This document shows positions 23,229-35,940 of a stretch of 64,000 nucleotides of DNA, piece after piece. Within the stretch, counting starts at the first letter, position 1. The number at the start of each line of letters is the position of its first letter. The stretch is from Xenopus tropicalis (taxonomy: Eukaryota; Chordata; Amphibia; Anura; Pipidae), in the NCBI RefSeq assembly GCF_000004195.4, contig NC_030678.2, positions 148,136,547 to 148,200,546 on the forward strand, read 5' to 3'. Below the pieces are notes generated by a model. The model had not been told where the DNA came from. It did no database searches and worked only from the letters and a program-made list of their open reading frames with translations. The position numbers were made by a program, and so were the translations under genes.

Positions 23229-24445
23229 ATGTCCTATATATATTGATAATGGGTGAGTGCAGAAGACCTTTTGCTGTTGTCTATATGAAATTTTTGGTCA
23301 CAGCCTCATTGCGCCCCTGCCTAATGGTATAAAACTGAGTGGTGAGCACAACGGCCCGTTTTTTGCTATAGGATTCTATAAACAACACAAAATAACTAGT
23401 TAAGCTCTTGCCCAGTGTAATATTCCCTTATAGACAAAGAGCAATTAAATAAAAGTATATTCTTCTGACTGTGTATTTGTGTATAAAAGACATGTATTAT
23501 TCGTATTGTGTACTTAGTTCTGTTAGGACTGTAAAATAATTACCACCATTAAAAATGCAGCCATAACCTAATGTGCAGCTTAACTCTTTTCACACTCAGT
23601 GATAAATAACCCTGTGACCTTGTCCTGAGCACTAACAATAGTTGAAATTCCACAACTTGCCCCTACCTGTTCTACTGCTGACTGCCCCCATAGAACAACA
23701 TATTGAAGTAGTGCCCCAAGTAAAAACAGGCAGTTAATAACCAAACACCAAAAATTGTGGCCTGATAGGTCAAAAAGCCTATGGGACTCAACAGGAGTCT
23801 CCTTTTTTCCTGTTTCTTATGAATATATGACACTTTTTTATTTGTATTATAGTATTCTTGTGACTCATGTTTTTCAAATATTGATATAATGTCAATGACA
23901 ACCATTTTCTCTTTATAATCACAACTGGACTATCACAGATGGGACTATACTGTAAAAGTGGACTAAACTATAAAATTGGACTTGGGAAGGTGCCTTTATC
24001 AACATTCTCATTTTTGTGATTTTAGAGGTTTTTGAAACCACAACTAAACTCATTTCCATCAAAAACACGAATGTCTAGTCATGTATTAAAATGGCCAAGT
24101 GAAGGACTCGTGTCCACAAAGAGTTTGTGTCACTACCAGTAAGCTACCTAGCCGTAACAAACACTGGCCATAGGCCTCCCTAAGGCAAGTGTTCCAACAC
24201 CAGCTTTGAGAAACTATATCCATACACCTTTACTCAGTGCCATGCTAAAAAAAAAACCCTGACCTACTGGCTGGGTGGGTGGGATGCTGCTCCAGTTAGT
24301 TACAAAATGTAAAAAATTTAGGATAATGGAGGGCACTCCGGGCTAAGATATTCTTGCCCTTTACAAACAATCAAAAAAGAATAAATATATGAAATATCCA
24401 GGTGCTAGGGTTTCAACAATCCCCCCATTAGAGGATTATATATAC
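23229..24445. other. Intergenic, no gene seen
   Basis: Around 24010-24110 the text TTTTTGTGATTTTAGAGG and CCACAACTAAACTCATTTCC resembles part of the element at about 44105-44340. Otherwise nothing recognised. Confidence 0.4.
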
Positions 24446-24732
24446 CAATAAAACCCCAAACAAACCCTGCACACCATAAAAAACGGAGCTCCCTTGACAA
24501 AGGCGTTTGAGCCGAAATGTTGCGGTATTCTCTCATCCAGAGTATCTGCCTTCTTATCCTTTTGTTCAGTTTTTTCACTGGGTCATATGTATTGTTTATT
24601 GATGGATATTGTACGATTTAAGATGCAATATTTTGGCTGCATAATGATTTGTTAAATAAAAATGTCTTTTAACTATAATACCTCCCTGGGAAAGTCTTTT
24701 CTGGTGTGCAGGGTTTGTTTGGGGTTTTATTG
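24446..24732. mobile_element. MITE with perfect 31-bp inverted ends
   Basis: The 31 bases at 24446-24476 (starting CAATAAAACCCCAAACAAAC) are the exact reverse complement of 24702-24732. The interior has TTGAGCCGAAATGTTGCGG and no coding content. A shorter related fragment (ACAAATAAACCCTGCACAC) lies near 53954. Confidence 0.85.
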
Positions 24733-25284
24733 TTACAAAATGTAACCCAGCTACTGTTCCTTCTTCCTACCTTCATTCCCCTCCGCCAACCCCAAATATG
24801 TCACCCACACTTTCTAGCCCTGTCTCAATAGTTACAATGTTTAGATCATATTTCATTGTTTGGTATATAAATAAATTATACAAGAGTATATTACCAGACA
24901 AAGGTGCCCACTCTCCTTAAACTGGAGACATTGGAAAATATTACACTCATTGTCAATCATATGCAGGGTACACAGGAAGTGCATAGTTGAAAGGAAATGT
25001 ACTGTGGTCTATTCTATCTGCTCAGATTCAGCAAAATGCTTCATGGTATAGATGTATAATGACCCCAAACATACTGTATAAGCCGCCAAAGAGCTTTTGA
25101 AGGCAAATAAGTAAAATATTCTTTAATGAGTCAGTCACCTGACCTCAACTCAACTGAACATGAATTTCACTTTCTGAAGACAAGACTGAAGGCAGAATGA
25201 CCAACAAATAAGCAGCAACTGAAAAGAGCTGCAGTAATGACCTGGCAAACAATCACTATGGAGGAAACTCAGCATTTAGTAAAG
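24733..25284. other. Intergenic, possible transposon remnant
   Basis: Text near 25060-25270 (ATAATGACCCCAAACATACT, GAGTCAGTCACCTGACCTCA, AACTCAACTGAACATGAATT) is reminiscent of the 3' part of a Tc1/mariner transposase gene, heavily decayed. No open frame survives. Confidence 0.4.
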
Positions 25285-25425
25285 TCCAGGGCTGGGATTC
25301 AAAATAGGCCCAGGCATTTCCAGTACACAGAGGCCCAAAACACCCCCCACCAGCCCAATAAATAGTGACTGTCTATGGCATCTTACAGCAGCCCCTCTGG
25401 CATTTGCCAGAATCCTTGTCAGTCT
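25285..25425 (+). repeat. Dispersed repeat (GGCATTTGCC family)
   Basis: Copy of the repeat at 2812-2963: CCCACCAGCCCAATAAATAG, GTCTATGGCATCTTACAGCA, CTCTGGCATTTGCC, ending GTCAGTCTGGAC. Confidence 0.75.
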
Positions 25426-26031
25426 GGACCTGGCTCTTTCACACAGGCGTTTAATCCTTCGCTCTCCTGCAGTGGATCTGTCTTGTGTTCCACTGCAAGG
25501 GAATGCGGGAGGAAATGCAGCCCATTCTTTTGGATGGCACTGTCCATATGCAAGTGACTAACGCGGGTGGAACACAACTTAATGGGGAACCCAGGCTGAA
25601 ACACCTGCGTGTAAGAGCCCTTAAGGATTTCCAACAAAATATTGGAAAAGATTATTATCTTTATGATTGTGTTTGTCCAATTTCTTGTGCATTCCTAAAA
25701 AAATGTTACTGTTATTCCTAAATGGCTCATACAATATTTTTGTTAAACCCTTTGAATTAAAGCCAAAAGTCCAAATTGTAATTACATCTTCATTGCTTCA
25801 TTTTAAATGCATTGAGGTGGCATACTGAGACAAAATTATGAAAATTGGGTCACTGGATCATGGAGATGACTAAATCAAACATTACAAGTTTCTACTCTTT
25901 GGCTCTTTATTTAATAGGTAGCGGTTTCTTTCAGATCCCTGCAGCAGTGCTTCTATATTAGAGGCTGCTTTTGAGGGTTTATTGGAATCATTGCATTTTG
26001 CAGTATACAGGACACAGGTTTATTAAAATGT

Positions 26032-26204
26032 GAGTTTAGAGCTTAATACATAAAAACTCACCCATGTTCTATTCATTCCTATGGGATTTTAAGAAGTGTA
26101 TTTATCAATGGGTGAAAGTTAGAGAACACCCACTAATAAATTTGCTTCTTAAAATCCCATAGGAATGAATACAACATGAGTTTTTATGTAACAAGCTCTA
26201 AACT
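26032..26204. mobile_element. Palindromic MITE, GTTTAGAGCTT ends
   Basis: The left arm AGTTTAGAGCTTAATACATA is mirrored by ATGTAACAAGCTCTAAACT. Both arms contain ATTCATTCCTATGGGATTTT or its complement. The arms are about 75 bases around a short centre (CAATGGGTGAAAG). Confidence 0.8.
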
Positions 26205-29200
26205 GACAGTTTTATAAATCCTTAAAACTAGCTTCATGGAAATCATTGTACATTCCTGAGAGATTATACAGAAGAAATTTGGCCAGTTACCCAGAAAGTA
26301 GTAACCTAATAAACCATGCAGGTGCAATCTATGACTAACTGTGCATATTCCTGGCCAAAAAATGCTAGTTAAAATCCTAGAAAAATGGGTGGGTACTTTA
26401 GGATAATATGTCACTACCAGACCTGTTAGTAAAATACTATTAATAACTTACACAAAGGTGGTTGGTTGATGAGCAACAATGTCATAAATAACTAACAACA
26501 TGCAGCCATGCAGCATTCATATTAGAGAAAACTCAGATTAATTTCTCAGCAGCAGTTGACTTTATTAGCCTGGGGGGCGATGTGCTGAGAGTGTGGAGTA
26601 GAGTGTGTGAGTGATGGAGAGAGACAAGGGATTGCAGAAGAGTATTAGAATGGTTAAACCTATTTCATTTCAGTAAATGATGGGTGAGTACAAGATCGGA
26701 CATGGCCTGCAGTGGGCCCTACCAACCCAGGCCCAGTCCCTGGTAGGAACTGTGGGCGCACTACCCCTACCCTTCATCGTGGCTGCAAGGCAGAAGTAGG
26801 GGGTGGGGATGGAGGCTGGTGGCAGTGGAGGAGGTGGTGAGTTGGGTGGGGGTCACCAGTGGGCCCCGGACACCCCCCGGACACCGCCGTCCAACAATGG
26901 GTGACTAGAAGAGCATACACCTTGTATAGTTAGGTATCATTAAATTCAGATAATAGAGAATGTGTTGGTAGGATCATTGCTGGCAGCCTGTTTGCCAAAT
27001 ATTAAGCCAAAGCAATATATTTCATTATCTGTTTTGCTAAATGTCTTAATTCTGTTTGTTCAGCTTCCTTACCCCTAACCTCAAACTATCTGTTTGGAAA
27101 TAATGCTATAAAAATATTATTAAATATGGTGATTGCTGAGAAATCACAGTCATTTTTATGCTTCTTTGACTGATTATCCCCAGTTCTGACCCAGTGTTAG
27201 GACTGTAGGGAACAGTCTTCTCTCTGGGATGCAGTATATACATACTTTTCTTATTCTGTAATTGCAAAATATTTTCTGCCAATTATAATCGTGTTAGAAC
27301 TGTCTCCTTTTGGGTTACCAATAATAGGTTTGACCTGAATTACATTTGAATGGCCTGGGAACTTTCACTACTGTCATAGGAAACATGTTATTTTTTGCAT
27401 GTTTAGCTTGAGTGAGTCTATGACCTCTATAGTCTGCTCTAAAGGAGTGTTTCTATTGTTCAACTACAGTATGCTGCACAACTAAAAATACTACACATGG
27501 TAGATGAGACTTATGTCGGCCTATTGGCCTGTGTATGGGGCCACTGAAGGGCCTACCCAACTGTTATCTGGCTGAATATCATCTTGTCGATGCAGTCCTC
27601 GTCTGATGGGCCTCTATAGACCCCAATGCCAGCGACTGGATCAGCCTGATTTGTCCCCTGCATGTGGGTGGCCCAGATTCATTCGTTTTCTGTATTACCC
27701 AAACAAGCAGATCTGGCACCATATGATATGAACATTATGTATTTGTTTGATAGTGGGAGCCACATGCTTCCCTCTCCTTTGTTTGTCCATAATTTGTAAT
27801 GGAGGGAACATCAGCAGCTAAAATGGAGGCCACGGTGTTTTAGTAGATGCATATACTGAGCTGATAATATCATTGGCATTTTATCCATGTAATATTTCCT
27901 CCAATTTGCTCCTTTTAATACTGAACACAAGCAGCTTGTAGTGGCCCTGTGCTTTTATTTTTTCTATCTATTTGATCAAAGAACCTCAAGTCGGCCATAC
28001 ACTGCTGGTAACTCTCCAGTATCCGAGCCTGTAGGCTGTACATACAAATGGCTGACTGACAAAATACTCTGCGGGACATGAAGGAGATTTGTGGCTTCTC
28101 TCTATTTCTTATCTAACATATCCGATGATCTGCAGGATTGCAGGAAGACTGGTCAAATGGCCTCCCATTCTGGTGTATCTGCCCAGATGGTCAGGCATTA
28201 TGGTCATACAAAGTCTAGGTATGTATTGCCAGCATTATACTTATTGCAGTCGCTCCTTCATATTCAGTTATCACTAACCAGACTTGTTTTTTTCCCCTCA
28301 GCATTTGTTACATAGATAACATAACAGTTTTTATATTTACTTTATGGCATCTCTGTCTAGACTACAAAAGTATGCTCGTGTTTACCTATTACTTTTAATG
28401 CTTCTTGTTGGACCACACTTGCTACTTTGCATTTCTTCACCTTAAAAATGTGTCAAGCCCTTGTTTTCCCCTATAAGGTTTCCTTTGAACTGAGCCACCT
28501 GTTATAGCCTACATAAAACTTTATATTCACTGGGCTTATTGTCACTGTCTGGAAAATGCTCTTCTTGTCCAAATTGCTCTTTGTCTTATGAGCAGCAGTA
28601 CCACTTCCAATGGCTGGGATCCCTGTATTTGTTATTTGTTTACGTTACAGAAACTCAAACCCAGTGCCATCAGAACTTGCCTAGCGCATTACATTGGCAC
28701 TGCCCATGGGTGCAACAAACTTACTGAGCATTCACTTTGATCAGGGCACAAAAGTAGAAGGAGTATGGCTGAGGCAGTGGAAGTTAAGCTATACTAGAAA
28801 GGAACGGAATATGTTAACCTAGGTCTACACTCGCCTCAACAAGCCCCCATTTTACTCATCATGAATCCCCAGCTTCTCACCAAACCTTCCATATTGGATC
28901 AAATCTCTCATGGAATCCCCCTGCAAGGTAATTCAGTTTGCGCAGGGTGAGCTTCCTGTTCATCAGCCACAGCTAATTAACCCCTTGGGCAACAGAGCAC
29001 TAAAAAAATGTCCTTTTATTGACAAGAATAGCTATCGCCATGGGCAAAGCATTCAAATACAAACACTTCTTTCCATGGAGATTATAAATCTTGTCAATGA
29101 AAGAGTATTTTCGAGCACTTTGTTGCCTACAGGGGCACAATTTCCCTCAACCTATGGCACACTCAGCATTATTAGAGAAGCTGCTTGTGGAAATGATCAA

Positions 29201-32200
29201 AATGTAGCTATGTTCTGTGTATTGCTCCCCATTGACTTGTCATTTCCAAGTGATAATCAGCAACCCTTGTGGGGGCAGCTGATGGTGTTAGGCAAATTGT
29301 CATAGGCTTTCAGTTTTCAAGCACCACCACTATATTCAAGCACCACCACTTTTTCATTAAGAAATTGTATGTCAACAAAACTGGAGGCCTGAGGAGGGCA
29401 CCTTTCAATTCTAGTGAACAGGTAGGGCCACTAATACCACACTGGAGTAAGGTTACACAGGTAAATATTGTGCAGCATAGCAATTCATTTCCACGAATGG
29501 GAAGTGTCTGTGTCAACTCCACGCATTTTGTGCTGTCAGTGAAACATGTGTCCAACCCTATGGACAAAACTTTCATTTCTTGCTTCAGTTAAAACTAAAC
29601 AAACAAAAAAAGACCCACAAAGAAACTGAAAGCTACAGAACCGGGGGAACAGAGTGTAAATATTTATATTGCAACCTGAGACTTGTGTTGTGCCCAGAAC
29701 TATTGTTCTGTACCTTGGCCTAAAATAAGAGCAGGTAATTGTTACTGCTGTAGTGTAGGGCACTGTGCAGAGAAGCAGTCTCTCTGGAAAGTACTAAAGG
29801 ATACAGAAAATATCCTTTTTAAATAGTAATGGACAGAAAGGCATTTACTACCACTACCACACATTTGCCCCAGTTCACTTATCCATACCAACTAATCAGC
29901 AATTAGCTTTAATTCATTTTGCTGCAGATAGACTGCCAAAGCAAATCTCTGATTGGTTGCCATTGGTTACTACAGTGAGGTAAATCTGGCCAGTGTTGCT
30001 TCACATGGGGTACTTGACTTAGGCATTGTCAAGGATGTAGCCCCCATGCCCTTGTCAATAATACCCCTACTCCTTACCACACAACAGAAAAAATACCTTC
30101 CGACTTGTATCCCCATTACACCTGTGAGACAATAAAGTAAAAATAAGGCTTAAGGGCAAGGGCACATCAAGTGTAGTATCTGCTTCTCCCCGTCTGCCTA
30201 CAAACGCAGCCAGAGAGAAAAAGACACAGACAAGATTATTGTGCCCTTACCCTAAAAATTGAAAGGCTACATCTTTAATAACAGATTAAAAAAGTACAAA
30301 AAAGTCAATAAAATACATTTCAAGATGATTAAACAGTCAAAATATAAAACTAAATAACTGGGAGTATAAGAACGTATTTATACATATTTTACATAGGGTC
30401 CATCTTGTATGTCAGAGTTAAAAGAGACGTGACTATATGTGCCCGATACCTTGATAAGATCTGTGCATAGTTCTACAAAACCTGTTTAGCCTTTCCCAGT
30501 CATAAGAATAGAGTTTCTTTATTAAGGGCTGCTTGTCATACAGGCCTGTCTGTGGTTTTCTCAGCCACATTTCATTTGTTTTCTCATTTACAAACTGCTG
30601 CATGTTCCTATTTTAAGTAAACTCTAAACTGTATTGGTACTTTACAAGGCTCCCACCTACAAAACATATGCGGCCTTGTGAAACCAGTTGAATTCCACAT
30701 GTTTATATGACATTTCTTAACCACCTTGTAAAGTACTTAAGCGCAGGGGAAAACATATTTGCCTCTTGAAAGTCATGGCTTTTCACTGGATTATTTCCTT
30801 ATTAAGGACTTAAGAAAGATCTTATAGATGATAACTGGGCAATAACAACCCCTTGATTACCTCTCCTGTGGTATTGGATGGGAGCTTGGTGTGTAATAAA
30901 CCTATTAATAGCCTTAAGGTATTAAGCTCCATATTACAGAAAGACCCCTTTTCAGGAATATTTTAGGTCACGGGGTTGCTTGAATTGTAACCACTACCCC
31001 TTTCCAAATTGTAGCAACCTGAAAATGTTCCTTGTTTGTTAATACGGATGCTGGCTGGGGGCTTTGTTTCACCTGCAACAGTGTTGGACCCAGTACCATG
31101 GCCCAACCTGATCCCAATCTCCCCCATTCCTGTTACAAACTCCCTACCACATACCTCCCATCCCACTTAGTACCTCCTCCCTCCTGCCCTCTTGCAGCCA
31201 CAGAAAAGTAATTATGGGGGACCTCAGATCCCAGACAGATAACAGTCCTGGGTTTGCAGTGTTCAGAGCCCATTCGGATGTCTCCCAGTGCCCCACAAAC
31301 AGCTTTAAGCTTTAAACCAGAGCACAGAGACCTGCAGCAAGTCTTCAAAGTGCAGGAAAGCAAAGTCCAAAAAACATGGCAGGTTGCACCCATTTTTGGT
31401 GCACCCAGTCCTACATCCCCCACAGTCTTCATACTGAAGCTGCACTTTGGTTTGGCCTATCTTGGTCCTTTAGAAGGTTCCTATACAATCGCAAAGGATT
31501 ATGTTTTAGTATGAATTTAAAGCTTCTGTATCAGCCTGGAAACCATCTTGTTTGTGGTTAGTTTTTCTAATTTTAAAAAAGGGCTGGTTAGTTGTCTGTA
31601 AGGTGATAATCTGTCAGGGGACAGAAGGAGGGGCCCAGCCATTAGATGTCAGCCATTAGGCATCGTGCTTTCTAGATCTGCTGAATGTATGTCACCCTTT
31701 GTATGATAATCCTATACAACACTGGTAGCATAGAGATGTAAAACAGCTGAAACGAGATGGCATGAGAGGCAGAAATTTATGTATATAATATACCTTTATA
31801 AGATAAACATAACCTGGCGTGTTTTTACTTGCAAGTTTTTCTGGTTTAAATGTATGTACTTATGGTATCAACTTACATCGAAAATATACATTATGGAACA
31901 TGATCTGTTTCTTACACATATGTACACAAGCACATTTTGGACACCAGTGGTTTGCAATTGTTACACCCCCCACCCTGCCTAGCCATCCTTATATACTCTT
32001 CACTGGCTCTGCCACATAGAATATTATACAATAATGTTGTCTTTCATTAACTCCTACACTTGAGTTTTCTGTATGTATCTGTACCTGACAAGCAATTGGC
32101 TCAATACAAGCGCAATGAACTGTGTAACTCAATATATTTATACAGGTAGGGCTGTTCTTCTACCCACAACACAGTGGCCCTCGTTTCTCTGCAGACCAAC

Positions 32201-33937
32201 AAATGTCTGGCTCAGAATCAATTTAAATCAAGTGTCCATGTCCAGTTTCCATGCAGTTGGCAGTATGTGTGATACAAGTTTGTGACCAAGGCTAAGTTCC
32301 TTGCAGCTAACAAGTTCATTTGCTGTAGATGTTGTATATTACACAGATCAATTCAAATTCATTATCCTGTAGCCTGGTTTTCATGTTGTAGGAAATCTTT
32401 CATGTTTATGGCACATGTTAGGCACATGTAGGTAAGTATCTCTGCATGGGTCAAGCTCTGTATAAATCTCATGAGACACATGTGGCCCAGTTGTCCTCTT
32501 TCTCACTATTTATATAAGTTTATGACTTGACTACCTGGCACTTGCTAAGCTTCTAATTAAGATCCACTGGACATGGTGAGCACTTAACTCATTTCCCATG
32601 CATATAACTAAACTAGTGAGGCTCATGGGATTAAGTCACTGTAATCTGAATTAAAGAGGCTTGGGTTAAGTATTTGATAGCCAAATCTCAATGTAATTTA
32701 CAAGTATTTAAGACTGGCCACATGTTTCTCTTTGTTTATATGGCTGAGGAGTGTATTATGGGATCAGCTAAAGGAGAGATGTCTGATTATTTGTCATTGT
32801 TGCAAAACTACAGATATGGAGCCACAGATTTGACACAGTGTGCTTAAAAGTAACTGGGCATGGTATAAATGATGGGTAGTGGGTACAGTGTTTCTAAGGC
32901 AGGACATCATTAAATAATACATGATAAAAGTCTTACCCCCATATGTAATACAAGGCACTAAGTTTGCACAGGTGCAGTAACCTATAGCAAACAATTTGCT
33001 TTTAAACAGGTGACTGGTAAATGCTACCTGCCGACTGGTTGCTATGAGTTAATGTGATTATACAAACATAGAGTCTTTTATTGTGTAACCCCATTAAATA
33101 GATTAAGTACTAGGGGTCCCAGTGTATTTATACACTTTGGAAGGCTATTACAGAGCACAGTGAACATAGCAGATACAATTTTAACCATCTCTTTTATGAA
33201 AGTAAAGTAAATCAATCAATAAATAAGAACTTTGGTGGGTGCAATCCTCAATGAGCATTGGTTGCTTCTTAAAATGCCTCCTAGGCGTAATTTCAGGTGT
33301 AATTTCCACCTTACAGCACCAGCCTTTGCCGTAGCACAGTTGTGATGGACTTTTCTGTGGTGCCTGGTATCAGTTATTTCATTCCTGCTTCATTTGCACC
33401 AAATCTGCTTAATTTCTAAACATGCTGAGAAGTTTAATTACATAACTACTGTAGTAAGAAAAATGCAGAGTATGTGCTCCATTCTCTTCATAGCATTGTA
33501 CAGGGCCCATATGGCATTACGTTGTTGCGCCTGTCCGTACAGCACCTGTAGGGTGGCATTCCTCTCATCTCTCTTACCTTTCAAAAAAATCCAGTCTGTT
33601 TAGGTTCAAGTAGGCAGAAAAAAAGCACTATATGAAAGGGCGGGGAACCTTCAATAGGCCTGTTATTTGGCTGCTGGCGCAAACGAAAGCATTTGCATGT
33701 GAGCAGATCCTGTGCGTTCCTACTGAATGGCATTCTGTACATTTTGTGTATGTTATTTTGCGATTGCAATTTCATTTATTCCCCTCTTACAGCCACCTTA
33801 ACACCCTATATACTTTGCACTACTGTAATGCAACCTTTATGTATTAATCTGCTTTCTCCTTCAACATCCCAGGACTCATTTACTATTACATTCCTATGGC
33901 ATGGGTGTCACTTTCCCAGTCCATAGCACCTCATGCC
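26205..33937. other. Long gene-free stretch
   Basis: No exon or domain recognised over 7.7 kb. Visible items are G-rich repeat-like text at about 26690-26900; eroded multi-hairpin relatives near 27510-27690 (GGCCTGTGTATGGGGCCA) and 27985-28010 (TCGGCCATACAC); and a small inverted-end repeat at about 30150-30255 (AAGGGCAAGGGCACA and TGTGCCCTTACCC). Confidence 0.45.
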
Positions 33938-34285
33938 TAAAGGTGGCCATACACGTGGCGATCCGACGATGTTTCGTGCGACCATCGGTCGCACGAAACA
34001 TCGTAAGATCCGCCACACACCATTCAGGACTGAATCGGCAGGTAAGGAGGTAGAAACAATAGGATTTCTACATCCTTCTGCCGATTCAGCTCTGAAGGGA
34101 GAATTTTGGTCAGGTGCCTTCTATGGCGCCCGATCAAAATTTTCAAACTTGTCCGATCGGCGAGTCGTCCGATATCGGCAGCTTCCTGCGATATCGGTCG
34201 ACTCGCCGACATGCCATACACGCACCGATTATCGTACGAAACGAGGTTTCGTACGATAATATCGGTGCGTGTATGGCCACCTTAA
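33938..34285. mobile_element. Multi-hairpin MITE with a different core (family H2)
   Basis: The ends AAAGGTGGCCATACACG and CGTGTATGGCCACCTTAA equal those of 22850-23228, but the interior is unrelated: CGATGTTTCGTGCGACC with its mirror, CTGAATCGGCAG/CTGCCGATTCAG, CGAGTCGTCCGATATCG with its mirror, and TTATCGTACGAAACGAGGTTTCGTACGATAA. It also lacks coding potential. Confidence 0.85.
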
Positions 34286-34469
34286 GTCTCAAGTAATGGA
34301 AACTATTGGCACTAAAGTTAAAGTGTTATCTTTATGGAATTTTAACAAGCATACATTTGCATATGATTCTGGCCCAGCACTGCCCCAGTAAATAATAAAA
34401 GGGCTCTAGTTGGGCTTTCATGGGTATCTAGAACAGTAAATAGGTATTGTTCCAAAATCTCACCCTAAA

Positions 34470-34622
34470 TCTTTGGGCCCTGGCAAATGCCAAAGGGGCT
34501 GCTGTAAGATGCCATAGGCAGTCACTATTTATTTGGCTGGTGGGGAGGTGGGGGGGTGGTGTTTGGGCCTCTGGGTACTTGAAGTGCCAAGGTCTATTTT
34601 GAATCCCATTCCAGGTCTGAGG
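34470..34622 (-). repeat. Dispersed repeat (GGCATTTGCC family)
   Basis: Reverse-orientation copy: CTGGCAAATGCCAAAGGGGC, GCTGCTGTAAGATGCCATAG, GTCACTATTTATTTGG, ending AATCCCATTCCAGGTCTG. Confidence 0.75.
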
Positions 34623-35464
34623 TACATGGAGCGGATTTCAGCCTGAAAATGGAAGTTTGGCCTGCTGTCCTGCTCAGTAATTCTATTAAAACACAAAGAT
34701 ACACCGGGGTTATGAAAAGGACAGCCCTCCTACCCCTCATGTTTTTGTTACCCTGCAATTCTGGATACAGCTCCCCCAGTTTAAGGATCAAGATGCATTT
34801 GCTCACGCAGCACAGGGTGCAGAATGCAGTTTTTGGATACAAATCGGCATGTTTTATTCCTACATCATTGTGGTTGAGTGGATCCCCCACGACTGCATGT
34901 GGTTTTCTAAAATGTATAATAATTAATTTATGCAATTTGCCAAATTGTATAGTTGTTGCAGTCAGCATTAGCCGAGTGGGGACGATATCACTTCTGGTTC
35001 TCCAATGTACACACTGTTAATAATGGTGCTAGCGTGTGATTTGCTCAGAGCAACTATGAACAAGTAAAAGAAGTACCTTTAATGGATAATGTATATATGT
35101 GCACAATTTATATGTCTGTTTTCACTCACCACACTTGTACTTGTAGTCATAAATGAGGTTTCAAAAGTGGTACAGTTTTAACATCTTCTGTGCAGAAACC
35201 CAATATTTAGACAGCTCCAAACTACAGGAAAGCCATGACCCATAGAGTCCATATTAAAGCAAATAATTAATTTTTTTTTAGAATTATGTCCTTTTTCTCT
35301 GTAATAATGAAAGAGTACCTTGTACTTGCTGGTAACTGCATAGTTGCATAGCTAAGTTGGTTGGAAAAAAGACCAAAGTCCATCAAGTTCAACCCCTCCA
35401 AACAAACTAAGCTGTGTGAATCCATATTGGTGGCAAAACTGTCGTGTTGGGTTAGTAGACTATG
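34623..35464. other. Intergenic, short known-type repeat inside
   Basis: The text at about 35356-35410 (GTTGGTTGGAAAAAAGACC, AAAGTCCATCAAGTTCAACC) is a widely dispersed vertebrate repeat motif. Nothing genic. Confidence 0.45.
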
Positions 35465-35552
35465 GTAGACTATGGAGATCTAAATTATGAAAAAAAACAT
35501 TGATGTGGGGATCCCCAGGTCCTAAGCATTCTGGATAATAGATCCCATACCT
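35465..35552 (-). mobile_element. Fragment of the TACAGGTAT MITE
   Basis: GGAGATCTAAATTATGAAAA, then CCCCAGGTCCTAAGCATTCT and GATCCCATACC, matches one end of the family seen complete at 2056-2387. Confidence 0.6.
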
Positions 35553-35644
35553 TTATACAGTAATGATGCACCAACTGCTTTATTTATATAAGGATATGGC
35601 CCTGTAATCATATAAAGGTTCATACCATGTTTCCATTATCTTAT

Positions 35645-35940
35645 TACAGGTATGGGACCTGTTATCCAAAATGCACGGGACCTGGGGTTTTCCAGATAAG
35701 GGATTTTTCTATATATGGATCTCCCTACCTTAAGTTTGCTTAAAAAAACATTAATGAAACCCAGTAGGATTATTGTGCTTCTTGTAAGGATTAATAATGT
35801 CTTAGTTGGGCTCAAGCACAAGGTACTGTTTTATTATTACAGAGAAAAGGGAAATAATTTTAAATTATTTGATTAAAATGGAGATGTCCTTCCTGTATTT
35901 GTGAATAACGGATTTCCACATAACAGATCTCATACCTGTA
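35645..35940 (+). mobile_element. MITE with TACAGGTAT ends
   Basis: TACAGGTATGGGACCTGTTA to ATCTCATACCTGTA, with the family's ATGTCTTAGTTGGGCTCAAG and TTTTATTATTACAG blocks. The right half is slightly shortened. Confidence 0.8.
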
